The notes: generated by a model not told the origin, from the sequence alone. Counted from the stretch's first letter, positions 1-13,200 are shown. The stretch: 64,000 bases of DNA from Cladobotryum mycophilum (GCA_036429605.1 CM071591.1:3410001-3474000); one strand, 5' to 3'. Numbers and translations are program-made.

Positions 1-60
1 AAGAAGACGAAAGATGATGATGATGATGATGATGAGAAAGATGAAAGGAATGCAGCGTAA
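1..60 (+). CDS. Possible 3' end of a gene truncated by the window edge
   Basis: Frame 1 is open from the first base and ends in TAA at 58-60. It encodes a short, very polar tail: KKTK, seven Asp from a GAT run, then EKDERNAA. Acidic, lysine-containing C-terminal tails are common on nuclear and nucleolar proteins, but nothing here identifies the protein. The same trinucleotide run could equally be intergenic microsatellite. The call rests only on the open frame and the stop. Confidence 0.3.
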   Translation, partial: KKTKDDDDDDDEKDERNAA

Positions 61-350
61 GAACTATGTAATGACAAGGTTTAAAAGGTCGAGAGACAGT
101 GTCGAATCGAGATGCATCCAAATGTAGTGATGGCACCATCATCTGTTGGTTGGGAATGTAGGTAATAACGGGTCGACATTATATGGGGTATTGTTGACCT
201 CATGGTGATGATGATCGATCCAATCCAAGACAAAAAAAAAGGCTCCTTGGTCGTTGTTGCTTCTTCTGCTATTGCTGTTGCTTTTGGTGCTCCTCTGGCT
301 GCTCCTCCGGTCCGGAGCATTCCGTGTCCATGGGCCTATAATATAGTAGA

Positions 351-360
351 TACGGAGTAC
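351..360 (-). repeat. Intergenic 10-mer GTACTCCGTA, copy 1
   Basis: Reads TACGGAGTAC on the plus strand. A truncated relative, CGAGTAC, follows immediately. Confidence 0.6.
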
Positions 361-662
361 CGAGTACAAGTACAGGTTCATTAATTAAATTGTAGATACC
401 AATGCTTGTACTTGAATTGCCGTGTGTGTCCATGTCAAACAGCAGATCAGATAAATGATGGCAAAAGTAATTTATCTCGCAATCAAATCAATCAAACCAA
501 ATCAAATCAAATGTTTGCTGTTGGCTCTAAAACTTGTTACCGATTACCAACATCCCCCTCCATCGAAACCTTCTCTCCTCATTCTTACTCTGTAGCATCC
601 ATACCATACCAATCATCACTAACTACCACCACTACCACCACCACCACCACGTCAACTTACTC

Positions 663-672
663 GTACTCCGTA
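663..672 (+). repeat. Intergenic 10-mer GTACTCCGTA, copy 2
   Basis: Exact copy, followed after two bases by CGTAC, which prolongs the GTAC-arm pattern. Confidence 0.6.
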
Positions 673-1189
673 TCCGTACAAACATCGGATTTACAAATAC
701 CTTTCAGTAACAATGTCTCATCCCAAATCGATCAGATGAACGAAAATGCGGTAAAAGTTGCAACCTCATTCAGCCCATTCATTCCAAAGCCCACACACAC
801 ACTTGATCGTGAACAGCGACTCGACTCGCTTCGCCGCTCTCTCTCCCTCCCTCTCTATCTCTCCCCTCCCCTCCATCATCATCGCCTGCAGCTTTCAAAG
901 CAAGGACAACCTGGTCTGGTCTCGTGAAGTCGAAACACACTGTTTTTAGACAAAATGCGGTGAAGTGAATGGGATGGGAGGGGAGGAACCCGACTTTGGT
1001 CGGCGCCTCAGCCTCCCCTCCCTCTCGCTCCATCCATCCATCCATCCATCCCTCCCTCCACTTTCACTCACTCCCTTTTTTTCCCACTCTGCATCTGCGT
1101 GCCCTCTCAAACCCGAGCCCTTCTCCAACTGCTACTCTCCACCACCAGGGGCGTACATGTACATACATTGACCCCCGCGCCTACATCAC

Positions 1190-1217
1190 ACTGACTGACT
1201 GACTGACTGACTGACTA
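1190..1217. repeat. (GACT)n microsatellite
   Basis: About seven perfect copies of the tetranucleotide GACT. Confidence 0.9.
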
Positions 1218-1638
1218 CAAGTGCTACTCCATACGCCAACCGAAGTTATGCTCCATGCATGAAGCAAGGTTTGCCCCTCGACCAGGGGGGCGTTCATGAT
1301 GGCTCTGGATCATGGATCAGACGCAAAGACCGGCACCTCGGCTGCTTCAATGAATGACTGACTCTTGCTTCTTGAACTCCTCCCTCCATGTACATACAAT
1401 GCTCCATTTGAGGTATCCACTTCTTCTCCATGCGATTCCCCGATGCGACACACGCACACACACACAAACTCTTGCAAAAGTCTCAAGGGTCCTTTATATG
1501 GGTCCCTTTTAACCACTCTAACCACTCACACACGCTCGCTCGCTCGCTCACTCGGCAGGCAAGCAAACAGGCAAGAAAAGAAAAAAGAAAGCAAGAAGCT
1601 CTCACCACGTCTCCATAACTGCGTGGCATACCTACTAC

Positions 1639-1648
1639 TACGGAGTAC
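1639..1648 (-). repeat. Intergenic 10-mer GTACTCCGTA, copy 3
   Basis: Exact copy on the minus strand, in a TACATAC-rich context. Confidence 0.6.
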
Positions 1649-2337
1649 ATACAACTACTTGTACAACATCATGCCTGCAGGGTGTCTGTCCTTCTTTCTC
1701 AGAGGGGAGGGGGGTGTTCGGGGCGAAATGACATGGGGGAGGTCCTTTGACATCATAAGATTGCCTGCATTTTCTTTTCCCTCCATTTCTTTTTTACTAT
1801 CAACCCTGGCCCACGGTGAAAAAAAAAAGCACAGACGCGCGCGCAATTAACCAAGGCGTCATGTTCCTATTCAGGAAATATCTGGGCATCAATGGGCTAT
1901 TTCGACTTCCCAGCTCCGGATGATGCCCAATGAGTCCTGCTACCCATGCCTTGCCTTCTCTGTCTCCCTCTCTCGCTCTCTCATATATCGTGCATACTAC
2001 TGACAGGCACTCACACGCACACGCACACGTCTGCCTACACACATGATTCCAGTGGCTTATTTAATTTCATGTCGCTCACCGCGGTCAAAAAAAGCGTCTG
2101 CCGAGTTTCTCCGCCTCAAGCATGGGGCCCCCCAAGAAGGGATGATGATTTTCATTGGCATTTACCTATTAGGTCCTTGCATGCGTGCGTGCGTACGTGC
2201 GTATGTATATATACATGTACGTGTATGTATGTTGCATGGGCATGGGGGGCCATCAGATGGTCCCTTTTGCAGAATGTGGAAGTGCATTGTGCATCTTGCA
2301 TCTATCAAATGTCGGGTCTCGCTCTTCCCGGCTAAGC

Positions 2338-2341
<4 letters not shown>

Positions 2342-2404
<63 letters not shown>
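2342..2404. repeat. (GA)n microsatellite, about 31 units
   Basis: An uninterrupted run of AG dinucleotides of about 63 nt, the longest dinucleotide repeat in the window. It gives rise to spurious Arg-Glu frames on the plus strand and Ser-Leu frames on the minus strand. Confidence 0.95.
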
Positions 2405-2409
<5 letters not shown>

Positions 2410-3383
2410 GAAAAGAGAGAGGAGCGTGTTCAAAATCCAACCCAATCCGAATCCATGAATGAAATGGCCCATGACCCGACCCTCCCTTCCCCCATGTATG
2501 TATGTAACCTATTTTGACTCTTTCTTGCCTTGCCTACGCCCGAGAAGTGCGAGCCGCTCCGTCATCCTTGATGCAGTGAGGCGTTGTCGCAGTCGTAAAC
2601 AAGCGGACAAGCGGACAAGCATGCAGCGCCGTCATGTTTTCGTCCCTCTTGTCTTGTCTTGTCCTGACATGTCATGTCTATCTTTGTCCATCGTTCTCTT
2701 TGGCTTGCATGTCAACACGTCTCTGGGGGGAAGAATGGCTATAGGATATGCGAGGGGGGTTGATCCCTGGGGTCGGGTGGGAAAGCCTTCTCGTTCCAGC
2801 AAATTCGATATGCTTCGCCCCCCCTTGTCCGGCACATGATCAACTTGCTGGGTTCACCTCGCAGCTTACGGCAAAATACACCAGCGGAGTAATAAAACCC
2901 CCAAAGAAGAACAATGCTGACACAGAAAGGTATCCCTTTTTGAACACCTTTTTGCCTGTTGTTCTACTTGTAAAACCCCGACGGGGGAGGCGAAAAGCGC
3001 AAAACTCCCCCGTCAAGGGAGAGAAGAAGAAAAAAAAAAGAGAGAAATGATGTGATGTGATGGCGGGTGGTGCTTGATACCGCCGTCGTCACCCCAAGGA
3101 ACGGCACGATATGGGATGGCGCGCCACGGGATCACAGGTTCATCTTGTAGATACGTATATACATGGGGGGAAAATAAGATCTTTCTTTTCGCTTAACCGG
3201 GTCGATCGTCCTCAGCCAGCTCACTCAATCACTCACTCAACTCACATCTTGTGACGATGGCCCCAAGAACGATAGCGACGGTCCAGTCCAGTCCAATCTA
3301 ATCCAGTTCAAGGCTATCTCAGCCGCTTCAGACGGCCTGACCGGCCCGTGGGGAAAAAGACGGGTGGAAAACGAACCTTTTCG

Positions 3384-3401
3384 ACACACACACACACACA
3401 A
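3384..3401. repeat. (CA)n microsatellite
   Basis: About nine CA units, followed directly by an AAG-rich stretch. Confidence 0.85.
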
Positions 3402-3769
3402 AGAAGAAGAAGAAAACAAACGCAGCGGGCTTGTGTATTGCATACACAGTACAGTACAGTCTAATGGAGTAGTAGGATCGTTGCGATTGAAACATGAGCT
3501 GAGAAACTTGGGGGAAGGAAGGGTTGCCCGTCGTTACCTTTCCCTTGACGCGCCACGTCTACGGTCAAAAGGGTAACTCGTACTCGATGCAGCGGAAAGC
3601 TGGTCAGATGTTTCTTGTTATGTAGGGCGAGCCCATCTGCAGCACTTGGCATCTCCCAGCTATCAAGGCATTGGATGCCAACCACCTCCCTTCGCAAGTG
3701 AGATTCAGCAGCTTAAACTCTCCGACCATTGAGGCAGTCCCAGTCTCAGCCTCTCTCATCCCATCAGTC

Positions 3770-3849
3770 TCAAGCCTCAAGCCTCAAGCCTCTCTCTCCC
3801 TTCTCTCTCCCTTCTCTCTCCCTTCTCTCTCCCTTCTCTCTCCCTTCCC
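3770..3849. repeat. Compound repeat: 7-bp unit then 11-bp pyrimidine minisatellite
   Basis: Three copies of a CAAGCCT unit (3770-3792) run straight into about five copies of an 11-bp all-pyrimidine unit TCTCTCCCTTC (3791-3849). The second part is one long polypurine/polypyrimidine tract. Confidence 0.85.
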
Positions 3850-4456
3850 TTCTCTATCCCACAGTATGAACGCCGACCTTGCCCTTGCTGACAGCGATTG
3901 CCGGTCCCGCGTCCCGAGAGGGGAGATTTGAAACCCCCCCTTCACATTCTCTTATTATCCAATCAAAACGACCTTGATTTCTGTTTGGTCGCCTGCCGGG
4001 GTTGCGTTACATCCTGTCACGACACGAAAATCTCTTGGCGATGATCTCGAAAAGGCAGGTTTCCAGAAAAGAAAAGAAAAAAGATGGCCCTTATTCTCAT
4101 TTGCTTTTTTCTCCTCCATCACACTCTCCCCCTGGTCTCTCAATGCCAAGCCAACCAAAAATTACCATTGTCAGCGTGCCAGTATCAGGTGCACGTCTTC
4201 ATCTGCGATCTTTTAGTGCAAGTAGGGGGAAAAAACAAGAAGCAGTGAAAAAGAATCTAGACCCTGTCTCCTCCTCCTCCCCGCGTCTGACCGAAATGGA
4301 TGGATGGTAGGGTTTTGGTTGGTGTGGATTTCGCGTTACACGGAATGCCTACCCACCTTGACCTACATACAAGTAGGTAGGTAGTTTAGTTTTAAGCGTA
4401 ATTCTATTCGTGCGTGTGTGCGTGTGTTTTATTTTGATTTTTCTTCTTCTTCCTCT

Positions 4457-4466
4457 GTACTCCGTA
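4457..4466 (+). repeat. Intergenic 10-mer GTACTCCGTA, copy 4
   Basis: Exact copy just after a TTC-rich tract. A 9/10 match on the minus strand lies further right, near 5236. Confidence 0.6.
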
Positions 4467-5790
4467 GCCCTATATCATCAAGATCAGTGCGTCCCGTCTG
4501 GTGGTCGTGCGATATGTATGTAGGCACCGCTGCATGCACCCGAGACCCTTAGTCCACCCACCTAGTAGATGCCTATGATGGACCAGTTTCCCCCAGCGGA
4601 CCCTGATGAACCATTTCAACAAAAAAAGGTTTTCTTATCCTGCTAGTAGTACGAAGTTTTGAACTAAACTTTCAAGCCGCTTTTCATAGTATCAGTCTAG
4701 GGAGGCTTGGACTTATCTGGTTGTTTAGAGTTGAGTTGAGTTTGGGGTCGGTTTTGTTGGTGGTGGTGATGGTAGTAGAAGCCCGTTTCATTGTCAACGC
4801 GGGTCAACTAACTAGTCTGGAGTAAAACAATGGCACTGGCATGCGGAGGAGGAGTAACATGTTTGCTACCATCTGTTGATCTATAGGGGTTATAGGAAGG
4901 TTCAAAAGAATCAACACAGCCTTGTATTCAGGGATGCCAAGTCTCTAATACTACTCTATAGATCATCTATCCGTACATATGCCATCCCCATCCCATGACA
5001 ACACGATGCAGTCTCTTCACACACTTGCTTGGCACACCGACGTCCTCTGGCCCTACACCCACTCGAATCTCCCTTCACTCCATCCCATCCCACCACTACT
5101 CGAAAAAGCGTGCCGCGGCAGTGGGAAACACCCAAAAAAGAACGCCATCCCATCCCATCCCCATCGTTCAAGGTTGAGTGGTACTAGGTAGTCTAGGTAA
5201 CAGGGTTCATGGCCGGAGCAGGTCCGTTTACGGGCACGGAGTACGATTTTAATTAAATTAAACGGCCCCAAAGAAAAATAGTTATGGGGACCTTTTTAAC
5301 TTGTACATGAGATATTTGTGTCACACGCTTTTCAAACGGGGTTTTTATTTATTTATTTTTTATTTTCACTGCTTAATCGGTGAAAGAATCCTTGCCGCAG
5401 TAACCGCCCTGGTGGAACGGGGTTGAGTCAAAACCCTAGGTAGGCATCCATCCACTCTAAACGCAAAGACGTATGTTCTCCATAGAGATCGGAGTATTAT
5501 GTTATAAAAGCTCAAAATACCACTGTCAACTTGCGTCTCCTCGGCATACGCTTTCCTTGCTAGTATAGATTATGCGCAAGCCAAGAAAACGGTTGACCTG
5601 CATATGGATCAAAATTCTCGCCTTCATCTTGTGGCTGTGGCCCTCTCTTGGTAGGCCCACTTATACCGTATGGAATCAAAACTGTCATATATACATCTAC
5701 ATATACATATACATATATGTCCGTATTGGGCAATCTACATTTTCCTCTCCAGGTCAGCATTTGGGCAGCAAAACCAAACCAAGAAACAGG

Positions 5791-5798
5791 TATAAAAA
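5791..5798 (+). promoter_or_regulatory. TATA-like box upstream of the hydrolase gene
   Basis: TATAAAAA lies about 153 bp before the hydrolase start codon. A second identical box lies at 5840-5847, about 97 bp before it. Either could position a transcription start in a fungal promoter. There is no transcript evidence. Confidence 0.4.
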
Positions 5799-5943
5799 GG
5801 GGGAAGATGCGGAGTGCTTCAGTTCTACTCTTGGGGTTTTATAAAAAGCTTCAACACCAAACCCCGAGATTTACAGCCCCCTCTTTGAAGTAGAGAAAAG
5901 CTAGTGTTTGCCGTCCCAAGCGCCATCAAGATAGCAAATCAAG

Positions 5944-6911
5944 ATGACAACATACTACGCTTTAGATGGACCCATCAACGACGCCGGAGGGCCCGAGCAC
6001 ACTCAACAAGCCCTGCAAGGCATAAGGGCCGCCCCATCCAACTATCGCTTCGTCTCCGACGACGGAACCCGCCTCGTCTATCACGTATGCGGGCGCGGCT
6101 CTGTGCTCGTCGTCGGCACGGCACCGGGTTGGGGGTCGGGCTAAACTACCTGCCCAACGCCCTCCAGCCCATCATGGACAGCGGGGAGGTCACCCTTGTG
6201 GTGATTCAGCCACGGGGGACTTGGCCGTCCGATAAGCCGGAGGATGAGCTTCGGATGAGCTCCAAGCATATGGCGGCTGATATCGATGCCTTGAGACGTC
6301 ACCTCGGCCGTGACGCCATCATCGTGTTGGGCCATTCCAACGGTGCGGCCATAGCCCTGTCCTACGCTGAGCAGTTCCCCTCGCGTTGCTCCAAGGCCAT
6401 CCTCATCCAAACCCAACTCATCGGCTTCCCGGACCGTGCCCCTATCATCGCGAGAGAAGTAGAAAGACGCCAGTCCGACCCTCGATATGCCGACGCCGTT
6501 GCCAAGCTCAAGGCGACACCGCTCGACACCGTACTTACATCCGACGAGCACGCCACTGAATGGCTCGGCAGCTTCTTTGACCTGTACTTTGTCCGGCCAG
6601 ACACCGGGAGGCCCGAGTTTGCTCTCAATACGGGCCCCCTGAATATCCGGCATTGGGCGTATATGAAACAGAATGCAGTAGACAATCTGCCCGAGGCATC
6701 TCACGTCGAAGATCTCGACAAAGTAACTGCCGATACTCTCATCATCATAAGTACCGAAGACTTCATCTGCAGTGTCGAGGAAAGCAAGTATATCCAGGCA
6801 GGTATCGGCGCCAATGCCAAGCTCATCGTGTACGACGAATGCGGTCACATGCCCTGGATCGAGAAGAAGGACGACTTTTACAGGGATTTGATGGCGTTCC
6901 TCTTGCAGTAA
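5944..6911 (+). CDS. Alpha/beta-fold hydrolase, frame broken by a one-base homopolymer deficit
   Basis: Predicted serine hydrolase of the alpha/beta-fold superfamily, likely cytosolic; the substrate is unknown. The start at 5944 gives MTTYYALDGP, and the N-terminal strand ends in the oxyanion-type sequence GTAPGWG. The frame then stops at 6142-6144. The frame carrying the rest is offset by one base and contains the nucleophile elbow GHSNGA (Ser), a late strand IIISTED with a candidate acid, and the catalytic His in ECGHMPWIE before the final helix. One more G in the run of five at 6130-6134 would join them into about 322 aa, normal for the family. No intron with acceptable splice sites explains the shift. 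It is therefore a sequencing or assembly error, or a genuine recent pseudogene. The gene is convergent with the zinc transporter, 120 bp away. Confidence 0.8.
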
Positions 6912-7031
6912 ATGTAATGTGCAAGAAAGAAAGAGTTCAGATTATTATTACCTAGCTTTCGTTTATAGCTATCATATGACCATTCTTATATGGATCGCTC
7001 CCTAGTTATTCTTCCCATCCTAATTCTAAAT

Positions 7032-8657
7032 TCAAGACACCCGAACAGGTGAACAGCACCTCATTCCACCACACAGATTCCCGCAAATGAGATGGCAACC
7101 GCCTTGGCGCCTCTCAATCGCCGTTCCATTGCCAACGTTTGCAGATACCGAGCTGCTTTGGCCCTCGTCCAAGTGCAGGTCTACCTCGGGCTGCAGGGTA
7201 ACCGAATGGATGCCATAGGCGTGCATGCATTCCATGATGGTTTTGGCCTTGTCAGTGAAGCTCTTGACGGTTCTACCGTCGACAACGACATGGGCAGAGG
7301 CTATACATTTGTGCTGGTCGAGCTTCCAGACGTGCAGCTCGTGCACAGACTCGATTCCGGGAATCTATTCATCAGTCAGCATCACCCTTTCCCGTGAACC
7401 ATACAATAAGAGGGGAGGGGAGCATCTATCACGAACCATCTCAATGTCATGTTTGACGTCATCCAGATTGATTCCATTAGGGGCCATTTGCAGGAGAATA
7501 GATCCGGTGTTCTTGGTCAGCGGGATGGCAGTTAGAAAGATCATGATGGCGATGAACACTCCAATGGCTGGGTCGGCGTAATATCTCGCTTGACCATGTG
7601 CCTTCCAGACGATGAGAGCAGAAGCTATCACCCCGACGTTGTTGATGGCGTCGCCAATCACATGAACAAGGACACCAAGCATCCCCAAGTCATGACCATG
7701 ACGCTTCGGAACGACAGCGGTATGCTTGTGCGCATGGTGGCCATTGGATTCCTTTTCATTGTCAATATAGGCATCGATGAATCAAGTCGGTGGGTTGATT
7801 GGGTACTTACCGGCAAGGATCGTTGTTCCAACTCGACCCCTGTTCCATCTTCAATAGGCGTGGCTGCATCCTCCTCATGGTGAGTCTCATGATCATGACT
7901 GTGGCCATGGCTATGACCATGGCTGTGACTGTGACCATGACCGTGTCCGTGATCGTGATCGTGCTCTGTCCACTTTGTCAGCCTACCCTAACAGTATTCT
8001 CGATGAGAAGACGTCTACTTACCATGTAGAAAAGACATGACCAGCAAGTTCAAACCTAAGCCAATGCACCCCACGATGAGAACCAGCTTGGGCTTCTCAA
8101 CGGCTGCAGCAAAGTTATGTCAGCCCACTCATCCTTTTTCCAATCAATTGGGCTCGTGTGTGCCTTACGGTTGATATTTGTAAATCGCTCAATAGCCTGA
8201 ACGAGAATGCTGACGCCGAGAGCCAAAAGAAAGACGCCATTGAAGAATGCACCGAGAAGAGTCGCCCGCTGCCATCCGTATGTGAGTTTCTGTGGCGGAT
8301 CCGGGCGCTCAGAGACCTGCAAGTAGGTAAGATATTTGCCTTGTATATGGAACGAAAAGGAGGTGAACGAACCACGAGGGCTACGAGGGCCACGATGAAG
8401 CCGATCAAATCGCTCAACTGTTGATGTTAGCTGGTACTCCTCAAAGGTATTTTCGGCGTATTTTTTCTTACGTAGTGAAAGGCATCAGCTACCAGAGCCA
8501 AGGAGCGAGTGTAAAATCCAACTACCCTTGAGTGTTAGGAAAATCATATCCTAGGACAAATAGTATATTACCCACCGAGGAGTTCTGTTAAAAAGAATAA
8601 TAGCGAAATCACTATCGTAGCGATAAGTCGCTGTTTGCGGGTAATTGTGAAAGCCAT
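7032..8657 (-). CDS. Cation diffusion facilitator zinc transporter (ZRC1/COT1 type)
   Basis: Zn2+(Co2+)/H+ antiporter of the CDF family, expected in the vacuolar membrane, where it detoxifies excess zinc. Eight exons: 8657-8576, 8521-8472, 8417-8373, 8316-8169, 8103-8023, 7965-7811, 7751-7437, 7364-7032. They join in phase into 402 aa. The start MAFTITRKQRL precedes TM1. The two metal-site motifs are present: HYLSD in TM2 (residues 43-47) and HVIGD in TM5 (217-221). Between TM4 and TM5 lies a histidine-rich cytosolic loop of alternating His with Asp, Gly or Ser (about 136-160). The cytoplasmic C-terminal domain begins IPGIESVHELHVW and ends in a Cys-rich tail (CHLICGNLCGG), also seen in fungal ZRC1-like proteins. 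Introns are 54-72 nt. The acceptor of intron 6 (AAAAG at 7752) is pyrimidine-poor and the least certain junction. Confidence 0.92.
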
Positions 8658-10263
8658 GGTTCTCCTATATCGTATCGTATCAATCGACCATGTATCTATA
8701 AGGAGTATTAATCAACAAGAAAATATGGTCGGCGGCATGCAAAGTATTTAAACACCAGGGGAAGATGGATAGATGGAGCAACTCACAGCCAAGAAACAGG
8801 GACTCTCAAACGACCCACGATAGATGCTCTGAATCCACATGCAACAACATCCAATGCTCTGAGGACTTTTAGTATCGGCAAACAGGGGGAGGGGGTGCTT
8901 CCCGCATTAACACTGTGACATGCCGAGGCGGGGCTCCCAATAGAGGTTGGACAAGAGGAGGCACGGACGTTCCCAAGCCCAAAGAAAACCAAGGGCAATA
9001 AGGGATCTGGGGTTGCAAGGGCAGGGTTTCACTGCGTCGAACAAACGACTGGTTTGAACGATATACGGATGTTATTCATACATTGTGATGTACTGCTTCG
9101 AGGGGTTGATTGCAAGACAGATACAAGTCGATGGACACCCCAAACCGAGACTCCAAGAAGTCTCACATTCAATGACATTGTTTATTCTTGAATTATTCGA
9201 TTTCCTAGTTCGGTAAGCCCCCTTTGATAGAGCTGGCGGCGCTTAAGTTGAGCTACCCTAGGATATGGCTGTCGATCACGGCGAACAGCTGAGCTTCCCG
9301 TCTGGCTATCGTGAGTAGTTAGCAGTCAGTCAGTCAGACAGTCAGTCGGTAGGTCAGTATCACATACGCCCCCGTACGAATCATGTGTTGCCCTCGGAAT
9401 GCATGCCCAATGGGCCGAGAGAAGAGAAAAGTGTTGCGCCACGGCACGGGGTTACGCCAAGCAGGTACTTGTAGCCCGATAGATAACTGGTAGGCAATTC
9501 ACAGTTCGAACAGAAGAAAAAAACAGGGCAGACAGACGGACGGACAGACGGTCTCTGACGTGGCAGCCGGAACATGATACGGGCGGTAAGTTGACGGGAA
9601 CAAGGAAGGAGATTCGACCTTGGCATCTATAATAGGGTATCAGCAAGTAGCTTGTGGTGTTCTCGATGCACGTATGCACATCTTGTATTATTGCTTTTTC
9701 TTTTCTTTTTCTCTTTCTTTTTCGTGTGCAGTGAATGCTTTTGTCTCCCATCTTCATCTCCATCGACTCCCGTCCTCCCCCTTGCATTTGATTCAGCGCC
9801 TCCGTCGCATCGTACTCAGAACATCTGCAATATAATATGCAAGGTACCGAGGAGCTCAGATGTTCGGGTTTCAGCCGCTTCTTATTGATGCTACAAACGG
9901 CTTTGTTAAATTGAAGCAAACAGAAGTGCCGGCCTATAAATTCCAATATCTGGTCCTTTCAATGGATGAATGTGATGCCTGAAACTAATACATGGAAGGT
10001 ACACGCACGGGAGCACTTGCTTACCCCACAAAGCTACTACCAAAGCTCTAAATAGGAAGGCGGTGAGGTCAATGTGATACCCAATTGAGCGTAATTCTGC
10101 CGTCCTGACTTGCGACTGAAAGCATCACCACCATCTTTCCATGCCAACCTTTGTGACTTGGTGATGAGCAACTCATCAAGGTTCCCCCAACCCCGCCACA
10201 AATGATGCTCTCCCACAACTTTCCTGTAATTCTTCTATAGTCGTAACCCCACGAGTCGATTCC
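8658..10263. other. 1.6 kb divergent intergenic region
   Basis: Contains the upstream regions of the zinc transporter (-) and IML1 (+). I see no conserved protein or RNA gene. A CAGT/CAGTCAGT repeat lies near 9325-9355 and a CTTTT-rich tract near 9690-9725. Confidence 0.5.
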
Positions 10264-13200
10264 ATGTCCCGCAATGTCGGCGCAATACCAACGGCTCCGC
10301 GGAGGGGACCGCAATGGTCGCACCTCCGGCAATCGAGCGCTGCCAATTCTGATCGCGCGTCCATCGTCTCACCCGCCTCCCCGGGGAGCGTCTCGACTCA
10401 TTCAACCGTCAAGGATGAGAAGCCGCGCAAGGTAGAGCGGTATTGTGCCGTCGCTGTGAACGAGGGCTACTCGAGAGACGAAGTGCTGCTCAATTTGGAC
10501 CTGGTGGGAGGCGATATCAAACCCGGGACGTTAATGTCCATTGCCGTCATCAAGGGAGATATAACTAGGTCTTCCGGTGGGAAAGGTGGCATCAGCAAGC
10601 AGCTGGCTGATCAGAATGAGGCTGCGAGGTATATGACCTCCAACAATGATGACCCAGAGGCCCTCGGGCATCCCTACATCTTTCTCGTCAAGGACATGCC
10701 CAAGGAAATGAAGAATCGTCAGCCCAGCACCGAAGTCTGTGTCATAAAGCACATTGCAGATGCATTTGAAATGAAGAAGGGATCAATTGTCATGCTGGCT
10801 CCGGTACATAATATCCATATATCTACACACCCTTGATGTTAACTCTGGCTTGGCATTGCTAACCTGTTGTCCATCTTCCAGGTCGATCATGAACACCCAG
10901 TCACCGAAGCTACACACGTTGAAATGTCTTTCAAGGACCAATATCTATCGAGAGCTGACATGTGGAGGCTGGCTGTCAACGAACTCACTGGCAGGACCAT
11001 CTACAAGGGACAATCCATTCTATTCCTGGGCACCATCAAGGCCCAGATCACTGCCGTCTTCATCGAGGGGCGCAGTGTCCATTCCGCCTTCTTTGCGCGG
11101 GAGACGCGCCCAATTTTCCGCAGCGAGTCGGCTAGATATGTGCTCTTCATCCAGATGGCCCGAGAGATGTGGGATTTTGACTCTGAGAGCTCCGGAGAAA
11201 TCATGTTCAATAAGGTTGTCAACGGATTTCTCCCGGCCCTGTTCAAGAGATGGGCCCTGCTCAAGGTGAAGCACCTGGTTAGCATCGTGCTATTTGCCCG
11301 GGTCGAGTATGACACAGGTTTGACTAATGAACTGGACCTGAGTTCCCTCCACTCGGACTACTATACCGGCGCTCAGCCCTATGGAAACAAGCGACCCTAC
11401 AAGGACTTTTACCGAGTGGTAGTCAGTGAAATGGCCAGCGGAGAATGGACCAAGATTCTCTACCAACTGAAAAAGGAGCTCAACTTCTTCCGAAGAGACA
11501 TTAGTTTGTTTCATCAAACTGCATACCATGCTCCTCCCTGCACAGAAGAGGGTTCAACCCGGGAAGACCCGTTGAATCGGATAAAGGCCGAGTCATCGTA
11601 TGCTATCCACGGGAATGTCTTGGAGGCCATCAATCTTGCTTGTGCACAATATGCTCATGACTACATCGATCGCGACCTGACTAGGACGGGCATCTCCATT
11701 GCCGTCATCACCCCGGGTGCCGGTGTCTTTGAGGTGGATTATGAGACACTAAGAAGAACGACCGAGTCACTGGTGGGTAATGGCATTGGCATTGATCTGA
11801 TTTGCATGCCCAGGATGCCTCTACACTCGGTTCCGCTATTCAAATATCGGAACCCGCAATACTCGGAGGATACGGCCCAGAGCCATCATCAGGCACTGTC
11901 GAGATCGTTTCACAGCCGTGATAGCACTCCGAATCAGCCCACTCCTGTAATCGGAAGCTACCAATCCATACCTGATTCGTTCTCTCCAACAAAAGGTAGA
12001 GACATGGTCCGCCGCGTTGAATATTTGGCTGCAATGGGCTCGCGGGATGAGTGGTGTTATGCGTTACCACAATGGCTTCATGTTTCTTTCTGGACGGGCA
12101 CCTCCAATGAGGCCCTGTCTTATGCTGGCATCGCACTGTCCGTGTCAAACAAGGTTGAGCAAGATGACGAGGATGAGTTTAGGATACGGTGCAGGATGTA
12201 CGACCTGCAGATGAGGAGTATCCTTGACACTAATGAAATAGAGACGACGCCATTGCATTCGGACCCTCTCTTCCCCACCAACATCCCCGAGTCGAGTGGC
12301 TCTGCGAAGCGACGCCAGGAAGCCATTGGTGATGTTTTGTACGTACCCAGCCGCCGTGTTCCTGATGGTTTGATTGAGCATGTGTACGGCTTTCAAAAAT
12401 TCGTACCTGAGAGGCATGCCCGACCAGGAGAGAAATCCATGTGGAAACAACTGCAAGAATTTGATGATTCAAGAGCCAAACTTCCTCAACATAGACGCCG
12501 TCAGCATGGTCCGAGGCTAGCTATCGAATTGGACGATGCCACTCGAAGACATCATGTCGAAGACCAAAATGTTTTGGGCTCGTCGCTTCCAGAGAGAAGG
12601 CTAGCTAGCCACATGTCTTCCTCCAGAAAACTCTCAATGAACCACGCCGAGGTGGAAAAGCCGAGCATATCTGCCATGAGGAAATTGCCAGAGCCTCCGC
12701 CACCAGTGATTGCGAAGATAACATCGCCTCCCAAACAGCCAAAATTCATGCGCCAGATCAGTCTTGGGCTTCGAGGCTTTGGTATTGCTGCTCCCACAAT
12801 AGCGGCCGCCGAGGTCAAGGCAGAGACTATCAATGCTTCTGCTATGTCTACGGCGTCGAATCTACGGCCATCCACTCCTCGAGCCCGATCGGATCTCAGG
12901 CCATCCACGCCGCAGACCATTAGAAGTCAGTCATCCTTCTCAAACCACAGGCTGAGACCGGAGACTTCCGATTCTTCCATGCATGATGGAATATCATCCA
13001 CGCCGAGTATTCCCATTATAAAGAAGGATAGCTCGAGCCGACTTGACCTGTCAGTGAACCATCACCTCAAGGTAGCAACGCCATCAGTTCCGCCAATATT
13101 CACGCCCCGCGGCGAGAGATATGACGAGGACAACGAAGTCGCGTATTCAAACGCTCTGCGCGCAGAAGATCAAAAGGTGCGCTTGAGTAAGCTACGAGCC

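Larger units (their letters stand above)
61..5943. other. 5.9 kb gene-free, simple-repeat-rich region
   Basis: No open frame here looks like a conserved protein. The longer frames are translations of low-complexity DNA (Ser/Thr/His/Pro runs). The region holds many microsatellites (CATC, GACT, GA, CA), an 11-bp pyrimidine minisatellite at 3791-3849 and four copies of the 10-mer GTACTCCGTA. Two TATA-like boxes at the right end belong to the hydrolase gene that follows. Confidence 0.6.

Noticed and set aside
406..927. 173-codon plus-strand frame near the left end
   Set aside because: Dominated by Thr and Ser/Pro runs from ACC and CTC repeats, with no family resemblance.
6141..6848. 235-codon minus-strand frame opposite the hydrolase
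   Set aside because: Shadow frame. The plus strand has the catalytic elbow and the His motif in place.
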